Positions 1 to 5,118 of a stretch of DNA of 5,707 nt are shown here, piece after piece; position 1 is the first letter of the stretch; each line of letters opens with the position of its first letter. Both the position numbers and the translations under genes were made by a program. The notes beneath the pieces were generated by a model, which worked only from the letters and a program-made list of their open reading frames with translations, was not told the DNA's origin and ran no database searches. This DNA is from Methanobrevibacter ruminantium (GTDB lineage Archaea; Methanobacteriota; Methanobacteria; Methanobacteriales; Methanobacteriaceae), in NCBI GenBank assembly GCA_004553595.1, contig SFKZ01000048.1, positions 1 through 5,707 on the forward strand, in the 5' to 3' direction.

Positions 1-1940
1 CTACTTGGAATGCTAAGTTAGGTGATTTAATTACGGCAAAGCCTGATTTGTTCAATTTTAGTTCAGATCCTTTTAATCATGCGGCTAATAATATTTTGCC
101 GAATATTGATACTGCTGTTACCATTAATCTTGGTCAGATTAACCCTGAAACTTATGGTCAGGTATTCCCTGCTGGTAATTCTGTTGTTGTTATGGGTATT
201 AAAACCTATGAAGATATGTGTCCAGTTGATCCGGCTTATGCTCCAGGTGGTGTAAATCCTGTTCCTGTTAAGGATTATCAGCAAGAAGTTACATTTGAAA
301 GTGCAGATTATATTCTTGAAGGTAAATATATTAAGCCTGGTACAAATGATGAATATTATTTTGCTATTGCTGTTGAGCTTTCTGATTTTGGTAAGAGACT
401 TCGTAAGGTAATTCAAGGTTGTGGTTATCAGATTGATTTTACTTCTACTACTCGTGTATCGATTCTTCCGTTGATTGCTCAGTATAAGGCATATTTCGAT
501 ATATTTGGTCTTGAATTGTTCAAGTCTTGGGAAACTACTTATTGTTCTAAGATGATTAAGTGGATTGAAAATGAATTTAAGACTGTTGTTGATGATGCTT
601 TTATGCGTTCAAGTAAGGAAAATTGTGCTGATGTTGGTACAAATAATTCTAAGATTGGTCTTGCATTTATGCTCAATGAAATTGGTAATGAATTTTATAC
701 CGATGATGTTGATTATGTAAGTGCTCATATTGATGCATTGAGTGTTTCTCCACAAGTTAATGTTGAAGGATTCCTTTCTATTCGTGGTGATGGTTCTACT
801 TTGTATGATGAGTTAAATATTGATACTCTTTCTCAGATTCAGGGTCATAATAATGTTTGGACTTCTCAGACTCAAAATGATGCTGTTGGTCGTGGTCCTG
901 GTATTAATAATGAATCTGCTGGTGCTCTTAATTTTATTAATGCAGTAAATCATACTCAGGTTGATGCTGAAATGCTTAAGAGATTATATAAGTGGACTAA
1001 TCGTAATACTATTCTTGGTCGTCGTATTGCTGAATTGTTACGTGCACAAGGTCTTGGAAAGTATGTTGACGAATGTAAGTCTAACTATATTGGTTCTACT
1101 GATACACTTGTCACTATTTCCGATGTTGTATCTACTGCTGCTACAGAAGGTGCTGCTCTTGGTGAATATGGTGGTAAAGGTCTTCAGTATACAGCTGACA
1201 AGACTTTAGTATTTGAAAATGATACTTATGGTTATTGGGTCACTCTTGCTACTATTGTTCCAGAAGCTGGTTATACACAAGGTCTTGATCCTACTGTGAC
1301 TGCTGTTGATAAAATGAATTTATATAATCCGGATTTCGATGCAGTTGGTATGGAAGCTACACCTAAGGAAAATATTGTTGCAACTAATTTTATTGTTGGT
1401 GATGTTACAGGTCCTAAGGATACTTTTGGATTTGTGCCTCGTTATAGTAAATTTAAGGTTGCTCAGAATTTGACTAATGGTGACTTTAATAGACGTTCGC
1501 TTCGTAATACTTATATGCCATATACATTGGATAAACAGATTAATTGTAACGATTATGATATTGTTTCTCAGACAGTTTATAATTCTGAAGCTGAATATAA
1601 GACAAAGCAAGTTAAGATTAGTAAGTCTTATCGAACACAGCAATTGCCTGTTGCAGGTAATGTATGGCGTTATCCTACTAAGTATAATTGGCTTGGAAAT
1701 TTTGATAGAATTTTCTTGAGAGTTGGTATTAAGGATGATGATGAAGGTGCTCCGAATTATGATTTTGTAAAGGAAGATGAGATTGTTGGTTGGAGAGATT
1801 ATAATGATGATAATTTCTTATCTCATTCGATTTATGAAGTTAATTCATATGCGCCTATGAAGCCTATTGTTGAGTCTTATGGTTTAGACGAAGATGATCC
1901 GATGATTGGAAATGGTTCAGAATTCGTTAAAAAGGCTTAA
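1..1940 (+). CDS. Major capsid protein VP1 (F-like), C-terminal ~630 residues; continues from the right end of the window
   Basis: This is the bulk of the jelly-roll capsid protein that builds the T=1 microvirus shell. The frame is open from base 3 and joins the right end of the window if the genome is circular, so the TTG at 48 is internal and not a start. Numbering the restored 747-residue protein, conserved-looking segments are LPLIAQYKAYFDIFG (about 257-271), GRRIAELLRAQG (441-452), SDVVSTA followed by LGEYGGKG (475-495), and YGYWVTLATIVPEAGYTQG (511-529) followed by NPDFDAVGMEA. These match, from memory, the Microviridae F/VP1 family (Pfam Phage_F). The protein is clearly longer than the roughly 530-570 residues usual for gokushovirus VP1, which implies enlarged surface loops (inference). 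Codon use is strongly biased to T-ending codons and CGT, as expected for a highly expressed gene. It ends with TAA just before a terminator. Identity is secure; the subfamily is not. Confidence 0.95.
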   Translation, partial: TWNAKLGDLITAKPDLFNFSSDPFNHAANNILPNIDTAVTINLGQINPETYGQVFPAGNSVVVMGIKTYEDMCPVDPAYAPGGVNPVPVKDYQQEVTFESADYILEGKYIKPGTNDEYYFAIAVELSDFGKRLRKVIQGCGYQIDFTSTTRVSILPLIAQYKAYFDIFGLELFKSWETTYCSKMIKWIENEFKTVVDDAFMRSSKENCADVGTNNSKIGLAFMLNEIGNEFYTDDVDYVSAHIDALSVSPQVNVEGFLSIRGDGSTLYDELNIDTLSQIQGHNNVWTSQTQNDAVGRGPGINNESAGALNFINAVNHTQVDAEMLKRLYKWTNRNTILGRRIAELLRAQGLGKYVDECKSNYIGSTDTLVTISDVVSTAATEGAALGEYGGKGLQYTADKTLVFENDTYGYWVTLATIVPEAGYTQGLDPTVTAVDKMNLYNPDFDAVGMEATPKENIVATNFIVGDVTGPKDTFGFVPRYSKFKVAQNLTNGDFNRRSLRNTYMPYTLDKQINCNDYDIVSQTVYNSEAEYKTKQVKISKSYRTQQLPVAGNVWRYPTKYNWLGNFDRIFLRVGIKDDDEGAPNYDFVKEDEIVGWRDYNDDNFLSHSIYEVNSYAPMKPIVESYGLDEDDPMIGNGSEFVKKA

Positions 1941-1955
1941 CGCTTGATTAATTAT

Positions 1956-1990
1956 AGGTTGGTTGAGAGATCAGCCAACCTTTTTTTTTT
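1956..1990 (+). terminator. Intrinsic terminator between VP1 and VP2
   Basis: The left arm AGGTTGGTTGA (1956-1966) pairs with TCAGCCAACCT (1971-1981). This gives an 11-bp stem with one T-G wobble, capped by the GNRA-type tetraloop GAGA, and the run of ten T's at 1981-1990 follows directly. It begins 15 bases after the VP1 stop and ends 28 bases before the VP2 start. It is the only textbook rho-independent terminator in the window. Read-through from VP1 would lower VP2 expression relative to VP1, which fits the low copy number of pilot protein in microvirus particles (inference). Confidence 0.9.
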
Positions 1991-2018
1991 GAATTTTTAA
2001 AGAATAAGGAGATTTTAT

Positions 2019-3293
2019 ATGGGAGCAAATCCGATTTTAGGTTTAGCAGGAAGTTTGGCTACTACTTTTTTGAATAATAGAATGGCACAAGAAAATGCTA
2101 ATACATCTTATAATAGACAGAAAGAATTGATGTCTATGCAGAGTAATATGAATATGACTAATGCTATGAATATGCCAGGTGTTCAAGCATTTGGATTGAA
2201 ACAAGCTGGATTTAATCCTTCTATGGTTCAGGGCGCTGGAACACAGGCTGCGCCTACTGTATCGCAAGGTAATGCAGATATGCCTCAGACTATTCCGTTT
2301 AATGCCCAGGATGCTCTTTTGTTTGCTCAGATGGAAAATGTTGATGCAAATACTAAGAAAATTGAAGAAGAGACTGAAGGTGTTAAGAAACAGAATGAAA
2401 TTACAGATACAGCTAATAATGCTGCTGTTCGTGGTTATTTGTCTGGTTGGAATAGAGAACAAGAAGATCTTGAAGCAGCTCTTAAGAAAATGAAACCTGA
2501 TACACCAGAATATAATAAAGCAAAAGGTCGTATTGAAGAAATAGAGAAAATGAAAGGTCAGATAGTTGATCCTACGTTTAGAGGTGCATTAGGTATTGCA
2601 ACAGGAACTGAAGCTGCAAAAGATGAGACAAAAAATAGAATGTCTATATTGCATGAATATTTGATAGGTGCAATGAATAATTCTGTTGCTGAAAGGAAAT
2701 TAGGTAATGGAACTGTTTCTGCATTGGCTGGAATGACTGTTGCAGAGAAGAAAAAGTTGGATCAGGATATAGAGAAAGTTAAGCAGGATATAGCAGAGTC
2801 TGAATCGAAAGAAAAATTAAATGATCAGACTGTTTTGAAATTAAAGGAGGATGTAATTGAAATTGGTGATAGAGTATTTAGAGCTCAATTAAATGATAGA
2901 GTTTATGCTCGTTATCAAATAAATCGTTATAAAGCTATGGATCCTAAGACTGTTGTTGATGAAGAACATGGAATTACAGCTGAACAGATGCTTAAAGTTT
3001 GGGAAGGTAATTTTGATGCATTAAATAATGAACAGTGGCGTAATGCTGCATTTGAAGTTGGTAAATCTGTAATTACAGGTGCTGCAACTGGTGGTGCGAT
3101 TGGTGCTGCAAATAGTGTGCTTAATCAAGTTGGAAAAGGTAAAAATACTAAAGATTATGGTCAAGATTTAATGAATAATAGTGATTCAAAGACTACTATA
3201 TTTAATAAATCAAATAATCCATTAGAAAGTTGGGTAGATAATGGTGCTTATAATCAAAATAAAGGTACACAATTGTTCAAATTTAATAAATAA
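2019..3293 (+). CDS. DNA pilot / minor capsid protein VP2 (H-like)
   Basis: This 424-residue protein is the microvirus VP2, a minor virion protein thought to guide the genome into the host, like phiX174 H. The N-terminus (ANPILGLAGSLATTFL, residues 3-18) is mildly hydrophobic. It leads into an N/Q/M-rich stretch and the family signature GVQAFGLKQAGFNPSMVQGA (54-73), the counterpart of the AGLNPILA-type motif of gokushovirus VP2. Residues about 105-180 and 240-285 are rich in E, K, L and Q and look like coiled coils. A Gly/Ala segment (VITGAATGGAIGAANSVL, 351-368) could insert into a membrane. The C-terminus is polar and Asn-rich. The start is supported by AAGGAG (2006-2011) with 7 bases of spacing. 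It ends in tandem stops TAA TAG. No convincing separate promoter is seen between the VP1 terminator and this gene, so it probably depends on read-through. Confidence 0.92.
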   Translation: MGANPILGLAGSLATTFLNNRMAQENANTSYNRQKELMSMQSNMNMTNAMNMPGVQAFGLKQAGFNPSMVQGAGTQAAPTVSQGNADMPQTIPFNAQDALLFAQMENVDANTKKIEEETEGVKKQNEITDTANNAAVRGYLSGWNREQEDLEAALKKMKPDTPEYNKAKGRIEEIEKMKGQIVDPTFRGALGIATGTEAAKDETKNRMSILHEYLIGAMNNSVAERKLGNGTVSALAGMTVAEKKKLDQDIEKVKQDIAESESKEKLNDQTVLKLKEDVIEIGDRVFRAQLNDRVYARYQINRYKAMDPKTVVDEEHGITAEQMLKVWEGNFDALNNEQWRNAAFEVGKSVITGAATGGAIGAANSVLNQVGKGKNTKDYGQDLMNNSDSKTTIFNKSNNPLESWVDNGAYNQNKGTQLFKFNK

Positions 3294-3303
3294 TAGTGCT
3301 TTA

Positions 3304-3325
3304 ACCAGGATTTCATAGTCCTGGT
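3304..3325 (+). terminator. Stem-loop 11 bases after the VP2 stop; weak terminator candidate
   Basis: ACCAGGA (3304-3310) pairs perfectly with TCCTGGT (3319-3325) around an 8-base loop that can tighten by a further T-G and T-A pair. It is the most GC-rich stem of the gap and sits where a terminator for the VP2 transcript would be expected. No T-run follows (the next bases are ATATTGCC), so classic intrinsic termination is doubtful; it may instead protect the 3' end of the mRNA or belong to the origin. Confidence 0.4.
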
Positions 3326-3331
3326 ATATTG

Positions 3332-3357
3332 CCTTGTAATTTATAATATTACAATGG
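3332..3357. other. Hairpin carrying the nonanucleotide TAATATTAC
   Basis: TTGTAAT (3334-3340) pairs with ATTACAA (3348-3354) around the 7-base loop TTATAAT. CC (3332-3333) can add two pairs with GG (3356-3357) across a one-base bulge. TAATATTAC occupies 3344-3352, spanning loop and 3' arm. This 9-mer is identical to the rolling-circle nick site of geminiviruses and many CRESS-DNA viruses, where it sits in a hairpin loop. Its use by a microvirus Rep is not established, and in AT-rich DNA a chance match is quite possible. The loop also contains a perfect TATAAT (3342-3347), but no good -35 partner is seen. Confidence 0.45.
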
Positions 3358-3365
3358 TTAAATTA

Positions 3366-3446
3366 AAAATATAGTATATTATGCATGTGACATGAACGAT
3401 AAAATTAAAATAACGAACATGACACAAAAAATAATATACTATTTTT
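3366..3446. repeat. Long AT-rich inverted repeat (potential cruciform)
   Basis: ATAGTATATTAT (3371-3382) is the exact reverse complement of ATAATATACTAT (3431-3442), separated by 48 bases. Four more pairs (3366-3369 with 3443-3446) follow after a single bulged T. Further out, CAATGG (3352-3357) matches CCATTG (3449-3454), so the structure may extend to about 3352-3454; that longer form competes with the neighbouring TAATATTAC hairpin because both use CAA at 3352-3354. It is a plausible origin or packaging structure on the single-stranded genome. Confidence 0.7.
3384..3425. repeat. Symmetric repeat block in the loop of the long inverted repeat
   Basis: The loop holds CATGT-G-ACATG (3384-3394, an 11-base odd palindrome). 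It is followed by AACGA (3395-3399), two tandem copies of TAAAAT (3400-3411), AACGA again (3412-3416), and a second ACATGACAC segment (3417-3425). GTG, CATG and CG on the left can also pair with CG, CATG and CAC on the right with a few A-A mismatches. Short repeated words inside an origin-like region resemble Rep-binding iterons, but binding is an inference. Confidence 0.5.
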
Positions 3447-3454
3447 ACCCATTG

Positions 3455-3466
3455 ATGCTATAGCAT
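3455..3466. repeat. Perfect 12-base palindrome ATGCTATAGCAT
   Basis: The sequence equals its own reverse complement over 12 bases with no spacer. It lies between the long inverted repeat and the next hairpin. It could be a dimeric protein-binding site or part of the origin; no known regulator site was recognised. Confidence 0.5.
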
Positions 3467-3505
3467 TTAAGGTTGTTAAAAGATAAAAATATCTTAAATC
3501 CTTAA
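3467..3505. repeat. Nested hairpin with alternative pairings
   Basis: The inner stem AAGATA (3480-3485) pairs with TATCTT (3490-3495) around AAAA. The outer TTAAGG (3467-3472) pairs with CCTTAA (3500-3505) across an internal loop. An alternative pairing of ATTTAAG (3465-3471) with CTTAAAT (3493-3499) is mutually exclusive. Stems are AT-rich and weak individually. Confidence 0.45.
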
Positions 3506-3515
3506 TAATTAAAGA

Positions 3516-3523
3516 TAGATTTG
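3516..3523 (+). promoter_or_regulatory. TAGATTTG, possible Bacteroidetes-type -7 box upstream of VP4
   Basis: The octamer matches the Bacteroides consensus TAnnTTTG exactly and would start transcription roughly 75 bases before VP4, with both CTTG hairpins in the leader. No TTTG-type -33 element is seen at the expected spacing. Such a match is fairly likely by chance in this composition, and the host phylum is unknown. Confidence 0.25.
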
Positions 3524-3552
3524 AGCTTGCTCAAGATGAAGCTTGCTTCATC
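3521..3552. repeat. Twin adjacent hairpins, both capped by CTTG
   Basis: TTGAG-CTTG-CTCAA (3521-3534) is followed with no gap by GATGAAG-CTTG-CTTCATC (3535-3552). These are perfect 5-bp and 7-bp stems around the same tetraloop; C and G of CTTG can also pair, giving 6-bp and 8-bp stems. CUUG is a known unusually stable RNA tetraloop. The pair lies about 50 bases upstream of the VP4 start. It could act on the VP4 leader RNA or on the single-stranded genome as a priming or origin hairpin (inference). Confidence 0.7.
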
Positions 3553-3570
3553 AAATGACAAAAAATGACA
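3553..3570 (+). repeat. Direct repeat of AAATGACA, 10-base period
   Basis: AAATGACA occurs at 3553-3560 and again at 3563-3570, one helical turn apart. Two further TGACA copies on the same strand lie at 3388-3392 and 3420-3424 in the large inverted-repeat loop. Phased copies near the initiator gene are reminiscent of iterons or of an operator (inference). Confidence 0.45.
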
Positions 3571-3585
3571 ATGTTTACTTATAAA
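3555..3585 (+). promoter_or_regulatory. Possible sigma70-like promoter for the VP4 operon
   Basis: ATGACA (3555-3560, five of six with TTGACA) and TATAAA (3580-3585, five of six with TATAAT) are separated by 19 bases, slightly long. Transcription would begin near 3592, leaving only a very short leader before VP4. It competes with the TAGATTTG candidate; neither is certain. Confidence 0.25.
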
Positions 3586-3591
3586 TAAAAT

Positions 3592-3597
3592 AAGAGG
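3592..3597 (+). promoter_or_regulatory. Shine-Dalgarno AAGAGG that decides the VP4 start
   Basis: The site lies 2 bases before the ATG at 3600 but 8 bases before the ATG at 3606. The second is the better spacing and gives a protein starting Met-Cys, as in many microvirus Rep proteins. The 3600 ATG is therefore probably not used. Confidence 0.6.
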
Positions 3598-3605
3598 TAA
3601 TGGTA

Positions 3606-4979
3606 ATGTGTATACAATATATTAAATTAAAGACAAAGAATGAATACGGAACAAGATACGGTTATGTTCCATGTGGTAAATGTGTAGATTGTCGTAGGAA
3701 AGAGCAAAGTGCATGGAAATTTAGATTAAATGCTGAATTTATGGAAATGAAGAAGAAAGGATGGAATATAGCATTTTGTACATTGACATATAATAATGAG
3801 CATTTGCCATATTTTCCGAAGTGTTTATTTAAAAATGAAGAGAAATATGAGAAAATTCCATGTTTTAGTCGTGATGATGTAAGGAATTGGATTGATAGAA
3901 TTAGACAGTATTGTAAATATCATTATAAATTTGTAAAAGAAAATGCTATTCGATACTTTGTGGCAAGTGAGTATGGAACGAATACACACAGGCCACATTA
4001 CCATGTTATACTTGCTTGGCCACAGAGTGTTGGATATGTTGAAATGCATAAATTGGTGTCAGAGTGTTGGCAGAATGGATTTTTATTTCCAAGAAGGCCA
4101 GAAGGTGAACGTGACATATTGCCATTTAAGATAGTAGGAGATGCTTCAAAGGCAATTAGTTATGTTGCAAAGTATGCATGTAAGGATATAGATTTAGAGA
4201 ATATAATTGATAATAAGAATTTGAAGTATAAACACAGATTGATGAGGAAGTGTAGGTCATTTCATATACAGTCTAAGTCATTTGGATTTGAGTGTATAAA
4301 GAATATGGATGATGTGCAGAAAAGAGAAGTGTTTATACATGGTTTGTCTTTTCAAGGAGATGGTCAGTTATATCAAGTTCCTATGTATATTAAGAATAAG
4401 ATAGTATTTGATAATTATTATGTAATTGATGAGAAAGGAAATAGATTGGTAAAGAGAAAGGCATCTGCTTTTTTTGAGAAGTATCGTAAGGAGATGTATG
4501 AAGAAAAAGCGAAATTTTATAATGAGATTTTTGAATCGAGTATATCTTTTGATTGGTTCGTCAAGAGAGGAGTTGATGAAGAATTGGCAAATCGTTTTGC
4601 AGATAGTATACGATATTATAAAGATCGTCTTAATTATTATCTTGGTTCAGATGTGTCAAAGTGTGGAGTGCTTGGCAAGTTTTATCTTTCCTATTTTGGA
4701 GTAAAGTATGAGAATTGTCGAGTATATTATAGTGAAGATGATTTAGTTACACAGTGGATGTGTAGGTATAGAAAGCCTGAAATTAATGAAATGTTAATGA
4801 GAGGTAAAGATAGAATATTATGGAGTGCATGGAAGTCTTTGCAAGATTTTTGTTCATTGGTATTGGGTTGTAATACGTATTGTAATATATTAAATCAAAG
4901 TAAAAGGAGTGCAGATGAAAGAATAAAGAACAAATTATTGGATTATTATAATAATGTTGTAAAAGGAAGATTGGTATAA
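3606..4979 (+). CDS. Replication initiation protein VP4 (HUH endonuclease, phiX174 A-like)
   Basis: This 457-residue rolling-circle initiator (459 if started at 3600) nicks the replicative form and stays linked to the new 5' end through tyrosine. Numbering from 3606, the N-terminus has CGKCVDCRRK (23-32), a CxxCxxC segment typical of gokushovirus VP4 that may bind metal. Motif 1 is FCTLTYNNEHLP (57-68). Motif 2 is HRPHYHVIL (128-136), with the metal-binding HYH. Motif 3 is ISYVAKYACKD (184-194), with the paired tyrosines Y186 and Y190; YVAKY is the same pentapeptide as the active site I recall for phiX174 gpA. The second half (about 220-457) is rich in Y, K and C and has no domain I recognise. 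Arg is mostly AGA/AGG and Ile often ATA, unlike VP1. It follows the candidate origin directly and starts the VP4-small ORF-VP3-VP1 cluster. Confidence 0.95.
   Translation: MCIQYIKLKTKNEYGTRYGYVPCGKCVDCRRKEQSAWKFRLNAEFMEMKKKGWNIAFCTLTYNNEHLPYFPKCLFKNEEKYEKIPCFSRDDVRNWIDRIRQYCKYHYKFVKENAIRYFVASEYGTNTHRPHYHVILAWPQSVGYVEMHKLVSECWQNGFLFPRRPEGERDILPFKIVGDASKAISYVAKYACKDIDLENIIDNKNLKYKHRLMRKCRSFHIQSKSFGFECIKNMDDVQKREVFIHGLSFQGDGQLYQVPMYIKNKIVFDNYYVIDEKGNRLVKRKASAFFEKYRKEMYEEKAKFYNEIFESSISFDWFVKRGVDEELANRFADSIRYYKDRLNYYLGSDVSKCGVLGKFYLSYFGVKYENCRVYYSEDDLVTQWMCRYRKPEINEMLMRGKDRILWSAWKSLQDFCSLVLGCNTYCNILNQSKRSADERIKNKLLDYYNNVVKGRLV
4498..4704 (+). CDS. Speculative overprinted 68-residue basic/hydrophobic ORF inside VP4
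   Basis: In the +1 frame of VP4, an ATG at 4498 lies 4 bases after AAGGAG (4488-4493), the same ribosome site used by four accepted genes here. The product starts MKKKRNFIMRFLNRVY (strongly basic). From about residue 32 to 52 it has a hydrophobic stretch ending in KIVLIIILVQM, interrupted by one Asp and one Lys. Size and layout would suit a small membrane or lysis protein, and phiX174 has an overprinted lysis gene (E within D). Against this, +1-frame ORFs in this T-rich genome are hydrophobic by composition alone, and the SD falls on a Lys-Glu codon pair. Treat as a hypothesis. Confidence 0.2.
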   Translation: MKKKRNFIMRFLNRVYLLIGSSREELMKNWQIVLQIVYDIIKIVLIIILVQMCQSVECLASFIFPILE

Positions 4980-4998
4980 ATAATATAAGGAGTTATAA

Positions 4999-5118
4999 AT
5001 GAATAAAAAATGTATAATTTATGATGTTTGGTATGAAATTGATGGTAAATCATTTGAAATATATGATTGGCCAGAAGATTTAAAAGAAGTTTTTAAGGAG
5101 ATATATAATGCCATTTAG
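4999..5118 (+). CDS. Small acidic hypothetical protein, 39 residues
   Basis: The ORF begins at ATG 4999 with AAGGAG at 4987-4992 (6-base spacing), 19 bases after the VP4 stop. It ends at TAG 5116-5118 inside the start of VP3, overlapping it by 11 bases. The product begins MNKKCIIYDVWYEIDGKSFE and ends WPEDLKEVFKEIYNAI. It reads like a short beta-hairpin followed by an amphipathic helix, with 9 acidic and 5 Lys residues. It has no signal peptide or membrane segment and is not basic, so it does not resemble the small DNA-binding VP5 of gokushoviruses that often sits here. I do not recognise it. The strong ribosome site and operon position make it a likely real gene; it may also serve translational coupling to VP3. 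Confidence 0.7.
   Translation: MNKKCIIYDVWYEIDGKSFEIYDWPEDLKEVFKEIYNAI

Larger units (their letters stand above)
3294..3599. other. Long non-coding gap with dense dyad symmetry: candidate replication origin and control region
   Basis: This is the only gap of about 300 bases and lies just upstream of the replication initiator gene. It is very AT-rich and no protein was recognised in it. It holds, in order: a 7-bp GC-containing hairpin (3304-3325), a hairpin containing TAATATTAC (3332-3357), a long AT-rich inverted repeat (3366-3446) with a symmetric repeat block in its loop, a 12-base palindrome (3455-3466), a nested hairpin (3467-3505), two adjacent CTTG-capped hairpins (3521-3552), and a TGACA direct repeat (3553-3570). 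In microviruses the nick site and complementary-strand start are DNA structures recognised by Rep or by host primase, so concentrated hairpins here are the best origin candidate. The exact nick site cannot be named from sequence alone. Confidence 0.65.

Noticed and set aside
48..50. TTG as the start of the left-hand capsid ORF
   Set aside because: The frame is open upstream to base 3 and continues capsid-like sequence through the circular junction; the true start is ATG 5403.
63..416. Minus-strand ORFs, here and at 1320-1643, 2043-2462 and 3825-4049
   Set aside because: All oppose well-supported + strand genes, are Ile/Asn/Ser-rich as expected from reverse reading of this composition, and lack ribosome sites. 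Microviruses code on one strand.
961..1209. An 82-codon hydrophobic +1-frame ORF inside VP1 that looks like a membrane protein
   Set aside because: The ATG at 964 has no properly spaced ribosome site. Its second codon positions are VP1 third positions, which are very T-rich, so a hydrophobic product is expected by composition.
2272..2493. A 73-codon basic/hydrophobic +1-frame ORF inside VP2
   Set aside because: Only a short AAGG lies 2 bases before the ATG. It shows the same composition effect as other +1-frame shadows and no recognisable protein features.
2844..2853. AAGGAGG immediately followed by ATG inside VP2
   Set aside because: Spacing is zero and the next codon in that frame is TAA, so nothing is encoded.
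3294..3599. CRISPR array or tRNA in the gap
   Set aside because: The repeats are short and irregular without equal spacers, and no cloverleaf with anticodon and T-arm motifs could be drawn.
3943..4134. A 63-codon ORF overlapping the catalytic part of VP4
   Set aside because: It has no ribosome site and lies over the conserved HUH motif region, whose VP4 coding constraint explains the open frame.
4904..4926. AAGGAG five bases before an ATG near the end of VP4
   Set aside because: The ATG at 4915 is followed by only two codons before a stop.
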